64,000 bases of DNA from Nitratidesulfovibrio sp. SRB-5 (GTDB lineage Bacteria; Desulfobacterota; Desulfovibrionia; Desulfovibrionales; Desulfovibrionaceae). A program made the translations under genes and the position numbers. The stretch spans positions 640,131-704,130 of the forward strand of contig NZ_JAIOTY010000002.1 in NCBI RefSeq assembly GCF_019931275.1. Reading direction: 5' to 3'. Numbering within the stretch: the first letter of the stretch is position 1; each line of letters starts with the position of its first letter. This document shows, in pieces, positions 28,276 through 37,412 of the stretch. Under the pieces are notes generated by a model, which ran no database searches, had not been told where the DNA came from, and saw nothing but the letters and a program-made list of their open reading frames with translations.

Positions 28276-29703
28276 TTACGGGGTTGTCCCCAGTGCTTGG
28301 GAAAAATCTTGGGGCAGCAGGGCCAGCCGCGCGCGGCGGCCCGGAACGATGGCGCCGATGTCGCCCCGGCCAAGGGCGGCTGCGCCGTCCGCGGTCAGCA
28401 GGCGCAGCAGGGCGGCGGGGGGCAGGTCGTGCCCGGCGGGCAGGTCGCGCAGGGCGCGCGCCTCGTTCCACAGGTCCAGGTCGTGGTTCGAGGCCAGGCT
28501 GTCGGTGCCCAGGCACAGCGGCGCGCCCGCCTCGGCCAGGGCGCGGGCCGGGGCCGATCCCACGTTGATGGCCGCGTTGGAGCGGGGGCACAGGCAGACG
28601 TGCGCGCCCGATTCGGCCAGCAGGCGGATGTCCGCCGCGTCCAGTTGCACGCAGTGCACGGCCAGGGTGCCTTCGTCCAGCAGGCCGAGTTCGGCTGCGT
28701 AGGGCACGGGGCGCATGCCCGCCGCGACAAAGCCCGGCGGCAGCACGCGCACGGCCAGCAGGTCGGCCAGCGCGCCGCGCCCGGTGGTCAGGAACTCCAC
28801 CTCGTCCGGGTGTTCGGCCAGATGCATGGAAAAGACGCGGTGGTTGCGTTCGCACCAGCGGCGGGCGGCGGCCAGGGCCACCGGATGGGTGGAATACAGG
28901 GCATGCCCGGCCAGCGCGGCATCCGGGTGGACGGGGAAGGGCGCGCCGGTGGCGGGGGATGCGCCAGCCGGGCCGAAGGGGGCCACATCGTCCACGGCAA
29001 GGTCGGACGCCAGTTCCGCCATGGCGCGCGGCCACAGGGCGGCGGTGTCCGCCGGATGGGTGGGCGGGGCGGCAGACTCGCCGTCGGGCGCGGTGAAGCG
29101 GTAGCCGAACACCTCTGCAAAGTGCGAACAACCGATGGACGCGGCCTGCATGGCCCGGCGCACGGCGGCGGGGGCCACGGCGGTGATGTCGCCCACATGC
29201 GCGGTATGGCAGGCCGCAAGCTGGCGCGCGGCATCGGCCAGGGCGGCGGTACGGACGTCCGGAGGGGTTTCGGCCCCCGCCAGCGGCAGCAGGCTTTTCA
29301 CCCACGGCACGAAGCCGCCCCCCAGCACGGTGCGCCCGGCCAGGTGCGAAAGTTCGAGATGGGTGTGGCAGTTGACCACGCCGGGCAGCAGGGTGACGTC
29401 GCCAAGGTCGGTCAGGGGCACGCCCGTGCGGCGGCGGAAGGCGTCCATGGGCTCCACGGCCTCGATGACGCCGCCGCGCACCCCCGAAAGCACGCGGGCC
29501 GCTCCATCCGCGCCGTCCGCGCCATAGGGGGCCTCCGCCCCCTCCGCCAATGCCGGTTGCCCGGTGCCGTCCAAGAAAACGCCCCGGATCACAACGACAT
29601 GGTCGTCGAGAACGCGGGGCGGCGAAAACAGGTCGCGCGGGTCTCGTGACGGACCCTCACCTGCGAGGGGTATGACGCGTCGCGCGCGGACGGCGATGAG
29701 CAT
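28276..29703 (-). CDS. Amidohydrolase, chlorohydrolase/aminofutalosine deaminase-like
   Basis: A 475-residue metal-dependent hydrolase of the cytosine-deaminase-like branch: [11 protein letters not shown] (metal histidines), HYALYSTHP-like [28 protein letters not shown], and [15 protein letters not shown] (catalytic Asp). The HTHLEL form is shared with aminodeoxyfutalosine deaminases of menaquinone synthesis and with 5'-methylthioadenosine/S-adenosylhomocysteine deaminases; the sequence does not decide between them. It begins the operon with pyrB and pyrC (14-base gap). I chose 29703 because family members start at this MLIxxRR segment; a GTG at 29748 with AAGGGCCG upstream is an alternative. 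Confidence 0.8.
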   Translation of the reverse strand: MLIAVRARRVIPLAGEGPSRDPRDLFSPPRVLDDHVVVIRGVFLDGTGQPALAEGAEAPYGADGADGAARVLSGVRGGVIEAVEPMDAFRRRTGVPLTDLGDVTLLPGVVNCHTHLELSHLAGRTVLGGGFVPWVKSLLPLAGAETPPDVRTAALADAARQLAACHTAHVGDITAVAPAAVRRAMQAASIGCSHFAEVFGYRFTAPDGESAAPPTHPADTAALWPRAMAELASDLAVDDVAPFGPAGASPATGAPFPVHPDAALAGHALYSTHPVALAAARRWCERNHRVFSMHLAEHPDEVEFLTTGRGALADLLAVRVLPPGFVAAGMRPVPYAAELGLLDEGTLAVHCVQLDAADIRLLAESGAHVCLCPRSNAAINVGSAPARALAEAGAPLCLGTDSLASNHDLDLWNEARALRDLPAGHDLPPAALLRLLTADGAAALGRGDIGAIVPGRRARLALLPQDFSQALGTTP

Positions 29704-30037
29704 TGTCTGTACGGGGGGTTGGGTGTACAAGCCGGGCACGGTAGTCACCGGCCCTTGGGGTATGCCGTTGGACGCATGCCCACAAAATAGTGTTCCACAA
29801 TCGGGTGGGGATGTAAAGAAAACGGGCGCGCCCGCCGAACAGATGACGACGGATGGCCGCTGGCAGTCGCACCGGTTGGCGACAGCCCGCCTGCCGTCCC
29901 CCCTTGCCTGACAGGCTCACAGACTCACAGACTCACAAACCCACGAGCCCACAGGCCCGCTGTCTCGTTGTCCCGCAATTCCGCCCCATCCGGGCGCACC
30001 CCGTCGACCTTCAGCCGCGTATCCCGCGCAGACTCCC
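29704..30037. other. Divergent gap with short tandem repeat
   Basis: Promoter region for the pyrimidine operon (minus) and the WcbI-like gene (plus). ACAGACTCA-type 8 to 9-base repeats lie at 29908-29955. An A+T-richer stretch at 29785-29825 is the likeliest promoter location, but no hexamers are convincing. Confidence 0.4.
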
Positions 30038-30958
30038 ATGACCACACCGCACCGCAGTCTCTGCCTCATCCACGCCAACTGCCAGGGCGACCCGCTGGCG
30101 CAACTGCTGGCCGCCTCGCCGCAGTTTGCCGCGCGCCACGAAATCCGCCGATACACCAACTACCTGCGCGAGCGCGTGGCCCCCGCCGAACTATCCGGCT
30201 GCGGGCTGTTCCTGTACCAGCACCTGGGCGAAAAGTGGGACGACCACGCCTCGGACAGGCTGCTGGCCATGGTCAACCCGGCGGCGCGGGTGCTGCGCCT
30301 GCCCAACATGCTGTTCACGGGGTACTGGCCCTTCTGGACCAACAAGAGCCCCATGGATTTCGGCGATTCGCTCCTGGACCGGCTGGTGTCCATGGGCCTT
30401 GGCATGGCCGAAATCCTGCACGTGTACCTGCACGGCGACATCGCGGCCAAGTACGACCTGGACGCCATGCTGCGCGCATCGCTGGATGTGGAACGGGACA
30501 AGGAACGCGGCGCGGACGTGGAACGGGGCAGGGCCGGGTGCCATGACGTTGACCGGGGTAATGACGCTGCCGGGCGCGCGCTGCCGGGCGGCATCCCCGC
30601 CGTGGTGGCCCCCACGGTGGAACTGGTGGAAACGCTGTGGAAGCAGGAGCGGCTGTTCGCCACCATCAACCACCCCAACCGGCGACTGATGCTGCACGTG
30701 GCGGAAGGCGTGCTGGCGGCGCTGGGCATGGACCCGCTGCCCCCGGCGGTGCGCGACGGCTTCACCGATCCGTACCCGGAGTTCGAACTGCCCATCCACC
30801 CGCAGGTTGCCGCGCACCACGGGCTGGCATTCGGCGGGCCGGACGCCACGTACAACATCTACGGGCGGCGCATGACCTTCGAGGACTACGTGCGCCGCTA
30901 CGCGGACTGCCGCCTGCGCGGCATCGACAATTTCATCGGATACTTGCAACTGGTGTGA
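30038..30958 (+). CDS. WcbI-like polysaccharide biosynthesis protein
   Basis: A 306-residue protein resembling the WcbI family (putative acetyltransferases/CoA-binding proteins of capsule synthesis). The signature HANCQGDPLAQLL (12-24) is followed by YTNYL, a Tyr/Trp-rich middle (PNMLFTGYWPFWTNKSP) and C-terminal TINHPNRRLMLHVAEGVL. An Arg/Asp/Gly-rich insert (about 155-185) looks like a low-complexity expansion. No other capsule genes are nearby, so its acceptor is unknown. Confidence 0.65.
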   Translation: MTTPHRSLCLIHANCQGDPLAQLLAASPQFAARHEIRRYTNYLRERVAPAELSGCGLFLYQHLGEKWDDHASDRLLAMVNPAARVLRLPNMLFTGYWPFWTNKSPMDFGDSLLDRLVSMGLGMAEILHVYLHGDIAAKYDLDAMLRASLDVERDKERGADVERGRAGCHDVDRGNDAAGRALPGGIPAVVAPTVELVETLWKQERLFATINHPNRRLMLHVAEGVLAALGMDPLPPAVRDGFTDPYPEFELPIHPQVAAHHGLAFGGPDATYNIYGRRMTFEDYVRRYADCRLRGIDNFIGYLQLV

Positions 30959-31088
30959 GGGGCGGGGCAAGCCCCCGCGCGCTCCGGCGGCGTCATGCCG
31001 TGGCGTCATGCCGGTTAACCGGCAGGGGGGCGACCCGCTCGCCGCATGGAGCGTCGGGCGCCGAACGTCGTGCCGCCGCGCTCCGTGG

Positions 31089-31910
31089 CTATGCCGGGGG
31101 CGCGGAGACGTTCGTTGTTCCGTCGAGCCCCAGCAGGGTGGCCGCGCTGGACAGCAGCACCTCTATTTCGCCGTCGGAAAGGTCCAGCCGCCGTTGCAGG
31201 CGGTGGCATTCGTCGGCGGGGTCGAACAGGGGATAGTCGCTGCCGAACAGGATGCGCTCGCGGTCGTGCCGGTCGAAGATGGCGTGCAGGGTGGCGTCGT
31301 CGATGAACGAGAGGCTGCTGGAGGTGTCCATCCACACCTCGCGGCCCACCAGCGCTTCCAGCGCGTACTGCCAGTGCTGGTAGCCGCCCAGGTGCGCGGC
31401 GATGAACCGGGCGCGCGGAAAGGCATCCAGCAGGGCGGCCAGCTTGTACGGGCAGGAGGGGTTTTCCGCCGGGGGCAGCTTGTCGCCGATGTGGCACATG
31501 AACACGAAGTCGTCCTGCGCCGCCTCGATGATGGGCAGCAGGCGCGGGTCGTCCAGGCGGAAGCCCTGGAATTCCGGGTGCAGCTTCAGCCCCCGGATGC
31601 CCGCCGCGCGCAGCCGGTCCAACTGGTGTTCCCAGTCCTGATATTCCGGATGCACGGTGCCGAAGGCCACCACCTCCGGGTGGTGGCGCTGCAATTCCAC
31701 GGCAAAGGCGTTGGCGGGCACCACCTGCGCGGCGGCGGTGGCGGCGCAGTGCACCACCACGCCGTCCAGCCCGGCGCGTTTGGCGCGGGGCAGCAGGTCT
31801 TCCACCACGCCTTCGCCCACGGGCGAGATGCCGTAGTGCGATTCCAGCTGTTGCAGGACCTTGGCCGCGATCTTGGGGTGGAAGGCGTGGGTGTGGACGT
31901 CGAGGAACAT
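31089..31910 (-). CDS. Metal-dependent hydrolase, amidohydrolase-2 family
   Basis: A 273-residue TIM-barrel hydrolase: DVHTHAFHP at the N-terminus, GLKLHPEFQGF, FMCHIGDK, AAHLGGYQHW and LFGSDYPLFDP supply the expected metal and catalytic residues of the PF04909 group. The substrate is unknown. The start at 31910 has AAGG upstream; the open frame further up has no homology. It is followed by no gene on the same strand within 130 bases. Confidence 0.82.
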   Translation of the reverse strand: MFLDVHTHAFHPKIAAKVLQQLESHYGISPVGEGVVEDLLPRAKRAGLDGVVVHCAATAAAQVVPANAFAVELQRHHPEVVAFGTVHPEYQDWEHQLDRLRAAGIRGLKLHPEFQGFRLDDPRLLPIIEAAQDDFVFMCHIGDKLPPAENPSCPYKLAALLDAFPRARFIAAHLGGYQHWQYALEALVGREVWMDTSSSLSFIDDATLHAIFDRHDRERILFGSDYPLFDPADECHRLQRRLDLSDGEIEVLLSSAATLLGLDGTTNVSAPPA

Positions 31911-32041
31911 GGGCCTTGCCCTACTCCCGGTCCACTGGGCAGTCAAGCGAGCAGGCACATTCGTTGCGTGAGGTGTGGCCGGATGTGCGTCATGGACATC
32001 CGCGAGGCGCCGTGAACGCCCGTGCCCGTCCGAAGGAATCG

Positions 32042-32452
32042 TTATTTCAGCAGGTCACGCAGCCAGCCGGGCACCGGCACCGGCTTGCCGTCGCGGTTGA
32101 TGCAGGCATGCTGGGTCATGCCGTCGGCAAGCAACCTGTTGCGTCCCTCGTCCCGAATCTCGTACACGAAGGTCAGCGAGGCGCGGCCCCATTCACTGAT
32201 GCCCGCGCGTATCTGGATCAGGTCGTCGAACCTGGCCGGGCTGCGGTAGCGGCAGCGTGCCTCGCGCACCGGCAGGATGATGCCGCGCTCTTCCACGGTG
32301 GCATAGCCCATGCCCCGCGAGCGGATGAATTCGCTGCGGGCACGCTCGAAGAAGTGCAGGTATTCCGCATAGTACACAACGCCCATCATGTCCGTTTCAC
32401 CGTAGGACACCCGATGGGCCAACCAGATTTCCGGCACGGGAAAGCCGTCCAT
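32042..32452 (-). CDS. YbgC-like acyl-CoA thioesterase (hotdog fold)
   Basis: A 136-residue single hotdog protein of the 4-hydroxybenzoyl-CoA thioesterase/YbgC family, with the catalytic Asp in the segment ETDMMGVVYYAEYLHFFERAR. YbgC proteins hydrolyse short acyl-CoAs and are often linked to the Tol-Pal envelope system, though none of its genes is here. The start at 32452 has AGGAGG eleven bases upstream. Divergent from mltA with a 93-base gap. Confidence 0.88.
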   Translation of the reverse strand: MDGFPVPEIWLAHRVSYGETDMMGVVYYAEYLHFFERARSEFIRSRGMGYATVEERGIILPVREARCRYRSPARFDDLIQIRAGISEWGRASLTFVYEIRDEGRNRLLADGMTQHACINRDGKPVPVPGWLRDLLK

Positions 32453-32545
32453 ATGTTTCGCAACCTCCTGCCGCGTGGCGCGGCGTGTCGATTCGTACGC
32501 CATTTCGTGGTGAAAGCCAAAGCCGTGCGCGGCCTGTCCTGCTCC

Positions 32546-33892
32546 ATGGCCTCGTCCTTGTCCACCGGGTCATCCACTGCGCCATCTGTTGCCGCATCTG
32601 TTGCCGCATCCGGCTCATCCGCATTCGGGCGTGCCTGCGCGCCTGCATGCGCCCGGGCCGCCGGGGCGCTGCTGCTGGCGCTGGTCATTTCCGGCTGTGC
32701 CTCGCATGCCCCCCGGATTGCGGTTCCCGAGCCGGAAATGCCCCCGGCGGTGCAGGCCCCGGCCCCGGCGCGCCCGGCCCTGTCGCTGCCGCCGCTGCCC
32801 GCCTACACCGAAGCCTCGCCAGATGAGATCCGCGCCGCCATCGCGGCCATGGACCCGCGCAGCCAGGGGCTTGCCTCGTGGAACGACCTGGCCCCGGCCC
32901 TGGCCCAAAGCCTTTCCTACATGGGCACCCGCCCGGCTGGCGGGGTGGCCCTTGACCGGTCGGGCGTGCGCGTGACCAACGCGGATTTCATGGCCGCCCT
33001 GCGCCAGCTGTCCGGCTTGCTGCCCCAGCTGGACGCCAACCCCGGCCTGCTTGCCCAGCGGTTTCGCTGGCTGCGCGTGGACACCGCCTGGACCGGCTAC
33101 TACGAGCCGGTCTTGCGCGCCAGCCGCACCCCCGCGCCCGGCTACCCGCACCCCATCTACCGCACCCCGCCGGACATGCAGGTGACGGAAGTGGCCGCGT
33201 CCGGTTCCGGCAAGCAGCGCATGACCTACCGGGTGGTGAACGGCCCCAAGGGGCGCACGCTGCGGCCCTATTACGACCGCGCGGAAATCGACGCCGGTGC
33301 GTTGCGCGGCAAGGGGCTGGAACTGGCGTGGGCGGCGGACCCGGTGGACGTGTACATCCTGCAGGTGCAGGGTTCCGGCAGGGTCCGCTTTACCGACGGC
33401 AGCGAAGCCCGCGTGCTGTACGCCGCGCAGAACGGGCGGCCCTACGTGTCCATCGGGCGCATCCTGAAGGAACGGGGCGAACTGCCGCCCGACGGGGTGA
33501 ACATGCCCGCCATCCGCCAGTGGCTGGAAAATCACCCCGCGCAGGCGCGGGAACTCATGAACACCAACCCCAGCTACGTCTTCTTCCGGATGGAGGAAGG
33601 CCGCGCCAGCGGGCCGCTGGGCTGCACGGGCAGGCCGCTGACCCCGTGGGTAAGCCTGGCCACCGACCGTTCCGTGCTGCCATCCGGCGCGCTGGTGGCC
33701 TTTTCCGCCCCGGTGCCGCAACCAGCGGGCGGCGGCGCGGTGACCGGCCTTGGCCTTGCGCAGGATACCGGCGGGGCCATCAAGGGCTACCGCATCGACC
33801 TGTTCTGCGGCGCGGGCGACCGTGCCGCCGCCGTGGCGGGGCATCTGGATGCGCCGGGGCCAGCGTGGCTGCTGCTGCCGCGTAACCCCTGA
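32546..33892 (+). CDS. mltA: Membrane-bound lytic murein transglycosylase A
   Basis: Periplasmic lipoprotein that cleaves peptidoglycan to 1,6-anhydro-muropeptides. The product is 448 residues from the chosen ATG. A Ser/Ala-rich leader precedes a hydrophobic segment and lipobox VISGC (near residue 50). Then come a Pro-rich linker, the MltA domain (FRWLRVDTAWTGYYEPVL, PYYDRAEID) and the C-terminal 3D domain with GYRIDLFCGAGDRAAAVAG containing the catalytic Asp. The signal region is longer than usual and an upstream ATG or GTG start is possible; the ribosome binding site is unclear. Confidence 0.92.
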   Translation: MASSLSTGSSTAPSVAASVAASGSSAFGRACAPACARAAGALLLALVISGCASHAPRIAVPEPEMPPAVQAPAPARPALSLPPLPAYTEASPDEIRAAIAAMDPRSQGLASWNDLAPALAQSLSYMGTRPAGGVALDRSGVRVTNADFMAALRQLSGLLPQLDANPGLLAQRFRWLRVDTAWTGYYEPVLRASRTPAPGYPHPIYRTPPDMQVTEVAASGSGKQRMTYRVVNGPKGRTLRPYYDRAEIDAGALRGKGLELAWAADPVDVYILQVQGSGRVRFTDGSEARVLYAAQNGRPYVSIGRILKERGELPPDGVNMPAIRQWLENHPAQARELMNTNPSYVFFRMEEGRASGPLGCTGRPLTPWVSLATDRSVLPSGALVAFSAPVPQPAGGGAVTGLGLAQDTGGAIKGYRIDLFCGAGDRAAAVAGHLDAPGPAWLLLPRNP

Positions 33893-33929
33893 CCAACACC
33901 CCGCAGGACGCCTCTGCAAGGAGACCTCC

Positions 33930-35597
33930 ATGGACCCTCGCCAACCGGCGGAACGCATTCCTTCCATCCTCGTGGTGGACGACGACCCGGTGGCCCGCAC
34001 CGCCATGTGCGGCTACCTGCGCGAGGCGGGCTATGCCGTGCGCGAGGCTGGCGGCGGGGGAGACGCGCTGGCCCTGTTCGACGAGCGCGGCGCCGACGCC
34101 GTGCTGCTGGATTGGCGCATGCCAGACAAGGGCGGGGCCGAGGTGTTGCCCCGCATCGCGGCGCAAGACCCCACGGTGCCGGTCATCGTGGTGTCCGGCA
34201 CCAGCGAGGTGCGGGAACTGGCGCGGGCCCTGCGCCTGGGCGCGTGGGACTTCGTGATAAAGCCCATTGATGACATGGCCGTGCTCGACCGGGCGCTGGT
34301 GCGCTGCCTGCTGCGGGCCGAACTGCTGCGCGAGCAGGGCCGCCGCCGCGAAACGCTGGAAGACCTGGTGCGCCGCCGTACCGAAGACCTGGAGGACGCC
34401 AACCGCCGCCTGCGTCGGGAAATCGCCGAGCGCCGGGAATTCGAGCGGGCTCTTGCGGAAAGCGAGGAGCGCTTTCGTCAGTTGATGGAGAACTCCAGCG
34501 AGGTGTTCTGGGTGCGCGACCTGGCCAGTGACCGGCTACTGTATCTTTCCCCGGCCTACGAAACGGTCTGGGGGCGCCCGGTGCGCGAGGCCATGCGGGG
34601 CGGCAACCCGCGCATGGGCACCGTGCACCCCGACGACAGGAACGCGCTGGAAACCGCCATGGCGGGCATTGTCACTTCGGCCACTCCGGTGGATGCGGAA
34701 TTCCGCATCATGCGGCCCGACGGCGAGGTGCGCTGGGTGCATGCCCGGGCGTTTCCCGTGCGCGACGGCGAGGGCAACGTCTATCGCGTGGCCGGGCTGG
34801 CAGAGGACGTCACCGCCCGGCGCACGGCAGAGGAAGGCATACGGGCCTCGCTGCGCGAAAAGGAAATCCTGCTGCGCGAGGTGCACCACCGGGTCAAGAA
34901 CAACCTGCAACTCATCGTAAGCCTGTTGAACCTGCAGGCGGCCTATGCCGACGGGGCCGCCGACCGCGAGCGGTTCATCGAAAGCCGCAACCGCGTGGCC
35001 TCCATGGCCCTGGCGCACGAGGAACTGTACCGCGCCAACGACCTGGCCAGCGTCAACGTGGCCGACTACGTGGAGCGGCTGGCGCGCAAGCTGGCGCAGT
35101 CGTCCGTGGACGCAGAGGTGGAACTGGCGCTGGACCTGCCGCCGCTGTTCCTGCCGGTGTCGGCGGCCATCCCCTGCGGGTTGATTCTCAACGAACTGGT
35201 CACCAATGCCATCAAGCACGCCTTTCCCGGTCGTGACGCGGGGCGCATCGCCATAGCCGCCCGGCGCCACGGACGCCAGGTGGAGGTGCGCGTTTCCGAC
35301 GATGGCGCGGGGCTGCCGGAGGGCTTCGACCCCGCCGGGGGCGCAACGCTGGGCATGCAGCTGGTGGGCAGCCTGGTGGCGCAGTTGGGCGGGCGGCTGG
35401 AGGTGGCATCCGGCATTGCGGGGGCCAGCTTTGTGGTGCGCTTCGAGGAAAACGAGGCAGAACCCTACGGGGCGGATACGCCCGATGCCACGGGTGCCCC
35501 CAATCCGCTGTCGGGCGGGGCGAGGCTGTCCGGTACGTTCATCGCCCCGGATAACGGGCCCGATGACGAGCCCGATGACGGGACGGACGACGGGTAG
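33930..35597 (+). CDS. Hybrid sensor: receiver-PAS-HisKA_2 histidine kinase
   Basis: A 555-residue cytosolic signalling protein without membrane segments. The N-terminal receiver domain (about 10-125) has D17-D19 and the phospho-acceptor D61 in LLDWRMPD, with Lys in VIKPID. A coiled coil (125-170) leads into a PAS domain with PAC motif (about 175-300). Then HisKA_2 follows with the phospho-accepting His in REVHHRVKNNLQLIV, and a HATPase domain with NELVTNAIKHAF and DDGAGLP. An acidic tail (DDEPDDGTDDG) comes from short repeats. No cognate output regulator is adjacent. The start has AAGGAG at good spacing. Confidence 0.93.
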   Translation: MDPRQPAERIPSILVVDDDPVARTAMCGYLREAGYAVREAGGGGDALALFDERGADAVLLDWRMPDKGGAEVLPRIAAQDPTVPVIVVSGTSEVRELARALRLGAWDFVIKPIDDMAVLDRALVRCLLRAELLREQGRRRETLEDLVRRRTEDLEDANRRLRREIAERREFERALAESEERFRQLMENSSEVFWVRDLASDRLLYLSPAYETVWGRPVREAMRGGNPRMGTVHPDDRNALETAMAGIVTSATPVDAEFRIMRPDGEVRWVHARAFPVRDGEGNVYRVAGLAEDVTARRTAEEGIRASLREKEILLREVHHRVKNNLQLIVSLLNLQAAYADGAADRERFIESRNRVASMALAHEELYRANDLASVNVADYVERLARKLAQSSVDAEVELALDLPPLFLPVSAAIPCGLILNELVTNAIKHAFPGRDAGRIAIAARRHGRQVEVRVSDDGAGLPEGFDPAGGATLGMQLVGSLVAQLGGRLEVASGIAGASFVVRFEENEAEPYGADTPDATGAPNPLSGGARLSGTFIAPDNGPDDEPDDGTDDG

Positions 35598-36221
35598 CGC
35601 AACGCCGGAACCGGTTTTCCGGGCAACGATGCCGGGGCGCAACTGCGCAGGCCGACGGTGCTCGGGGGCCGTGCGGCATGGTGCCCCGCCGCTTCGCCAC
35701 ACGATTCGGTGGCGGGCGGCACTGCGGTGAATGCCGACTGCTTCTGATGCATGCACTGCGCAAACAGCATGCGGAACATTTTCTGGCGCCGCCCCATGTC
35801 CTTTTTTTCCCTTTGACCCGGTTTTGTCTTGACTTGGTGAGCTGGCGGGCGGAACATGTCTTTGCACCGACCGGACGCTCAATGAGCGCCACGCTGCCGA
35901 TGCATGCCGAAATCTCCGTTCTGCGCTTCAATGCGCGGGAGGCCAGGCCATGCGAGCACGTCGAGTCCAGTCTGCCTTTCCCCCTCCTGCCCTCTACGCC
36001 CCCCGGACGCAGTCGCCTGGCCCGCTGGCCTTTTTTCGCCCCGTTTCGCACTCGTGTGCGGCGGGGCCGTTTTGTGTTCGATCGTCACGTGGTCACAAGG
36101 CGTGCCGCCATGGCGGCACCCAGCAACACGCCGCCAGGCCTTTTTGCAGGGGGGCGGCGCAAACCCGGTGGACGACGGAAGCCGCCTGCCGTTCCTGTCG
36201 GGCCAGGCCCGAGGAGGCACC
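35598..36221. other. Gap before the 30-residue protein gene
   Basis: About 620 bases with no convincing gene; open frames here lack family signals. CCGGAAccggTTTTCCGG (35608-35625) is a weak hairpin after the kinase gene. TTGACT at 35830-35835 followed 17 bases later by GAACAT is a weak promoter candidate for the small gene downstream. Confidence 0.4.
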
Positions 36222-36314
36222 ATGAGTTTCGCGGATATCGGTTCCATTGTCGTTGGCGTCATCGTGCTCGGCATCATTGGGTATTTCATGTATACCAAGG
36301 TCGTGAAGCACTAG
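36222..36314 (+). CDS. Small single-span membrane protein, 30 residues
   Basis: Begins MSFADIGSIVVGVIVLGII and ends KVVKH: one hydrophobic helix (about 6-25) with a basic C-terminus. The ribosome binding site GAGGAGG six bases before the ATG is among the best in the window, which is the main evidence that it is translated. I do not recognise the family; small subunits of oxidases and transporters look similar. Its TAG stop is the first triplet of a family B inverted-repeat element. Confidence 0.65.
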   Translation: MSFADIGSIVVGVIVLGIIGYFMYTKVVKH

Positions 36315-36623
36315 GGGCAGTTTCTGAATGGGCCTTTCGCCCGTTGGCTGACCGACCCGAAAGGCGCGCAGCGTATCCGTAAGCGAGCTTGCAAGCTTTA
36401 CGGACATTGAGCGTAGATCGGTCAAGCATTGCCTGCCATGGCGTTGCTGCCCTCAGCCGCAAGGCTCGCAGCTCGCCTAACGGCTAGCGCTCGGTCGAAT
36501 ATGACAAGAGCGCGTTGCGGTCCTCATCCGTATGGCTCGAAGACTCGCCACGGCATGAGGCATGCTTCCTCATGGCAGGCGTGTTTTTCCGCCAACGAAC
36601 GAAAATCCTGATCTGTAAACGGC
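36312..36623 (+). repeat. Inverted-repeat element, family B copy 1
   Basis: Starts at the TAG stop of the small gene (TAGGGGCAGTTTCTGAATGG) and ends GCCAACGAACGAAAATCCTG followed by ATCTGTAAACGGCC; the two ends are imperfect inverted repeats. Internally it has GACCCGAAAGGCGCGCAGCG and three REP-like hairpins (36378-36412, 36458-36500, 36520-36566). Related copies at 46542-46710 and 47310-47698. Confidence 0.75.
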
Positions 36624-36712
36624 CACAAATCGACACCACCCGCATCGACCCGGCCCACCGGCCAGCCCCGACAGACCGACCGGCGTGACATGCCCCGCCG
36701 ATGCCACATACC

Positions 36713-36749
36713 GGCGCCCTTCATTTGCGTGAAGGGCGCCGTTTTTTTT
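36713..36749 (+). terminator. Intrinsic terminator, no gene immediately upstream
   Basis: Perfect 11-base stem GGCGCCCTTCA/TGAAGGGCGCC (36713-36740) followed by G and eight T residues. It could end the transcript of the small membrane protein plus the family B element, or an unannotated small RNA in 36620-36749. Confidence 0.9.
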
Positions 36750-36906
36750 GTTGTCTAAATATACCGGAATGTTGAAGGCGAGCGTGATAATAAGGCGCAA
36801 CACTCGAAAAGTATTGTCGCTATTCGGTTACGGATGCTAGCGTTGGAGAATTCTCGTTTTTCGCCTGTTCCGGTCGTCTTTGACCGGGCGGATGGGAGAC
36901 GAGGTG

Positions 36907-36935
36907 TTGACATTGATTTTCGATATCAAATAAGG
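36907..36935 (+). promoter_or_regulatory. Candidate promoter and palindromic operator of the P-type ATPase operon
   Basis: TTGACA (36907-36912) is a perfect -35 box; 17 bases downstream ATAAGG (36930-36935) is a fair -10. The spacer is the palindrome ATTGAT-TTTCGAT-ATCAAAT (36912-36931), A+T-rich in a G+C-rich region, resembling a Fur/metalloregulator-type site. It precedes the DUF6110-like, ATPase and HMA genes. Confidence 0.5.
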
Positions 36936-36988
36936 TGGCGCTTCCCGCGCGGCACAGGGCTGGCGAGGATGGCTGCCGGGCACGGGCC

Positions 36989-37032
36989 GAACATGTCACG
37001 AACATGGCAAGAACATGGCATGAACATGGGCC
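36989..37032 (+). repeat. Four 11-base direct repeats in the leader
   Basis: GAACATGTCAC, GAACATGGCAA, GAACATGGCAT and GAACATGGGCC follow each other without gaps. The 11-base period is close to one helical turn. They lie between the candidate promoter and the first gene of the metal ATPase operon. Confidence 0.75.
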
Positions 37033-37069
37033 AGACGCGCGACGGCGCACTCATCACAAGGAGACGGGC

Positions 37070-37351
37070 ATGAACGAGAACTACAAGTACGGGCTGTATT
37101 TCGTGGGCGGCGTGGCGCTGGGTGCCTTGGGCGCGGTGATGCTGGGCCGGGGCAAGTTCGACATCCGGCCGGCCATGGCCGATCTGCTGAGCCACGGCTT
37201 CGACCTGAAGGACAAGGCGTCCGCCTACGCCGAAACCGTGCGCGAGCACATGGAAGACATCGTGGCCGAGGCGGAACACGTGCACAAGCAGCGCAAGGAT
37301 GCCTCCGAAGCCGCCGCCCCCGAAGCAACTGCCGAAGCCGCCAAGGCCTAG
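37070..37351 (+). CDS. Small membrane-anchored protein, YtxH/DUF6110-like
   Basis: A 93-residue protein: one hydrophobic helix with a small-residue pattern (YGLYFVGGVALGALGAVMLG), then an amphipathic region ending in an Ala/Glu-rich tail (EAAAPEATAEAAKA). Similar short proteins sit in front of heavy-metal P-type ATPases in other anaerobes, and its function there is unknown. AAGGAG lies before the ATG. It is the first gene of the operon with the ATPase (62-base gap). Confidence 0.75.
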   Translation: MNENYKYGLYFVGGVALGALGAVMLGRGKFDIRPAMADLLSHGFDLKDKASAYAETVREHMEDIVAEAEHVHKQRKDASEAAAPEATAEAAKA

Positions 37352-37412
37352 CCGGACCTGATCAGACAGGAACCGGATCACTCTCCGACCAAATCCGCAA
37401 CGGACGAGGCGC

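Noticed and set aside
29303-29305. pyrB extended to a 673-residue fusion starting at 29305
   Set aside because: The upstream part lies inside the amidohydrolase gene in a different frame and has an Arg/Pro-rich composition; the family alignment starts at 28261.
35881-36380. Arg-rich open frame upstream of and across the 30-residue gene
   Set aside because: Different frame from the small gene, no ribosome binding site, composition of noncoding G+C-rich DNA.
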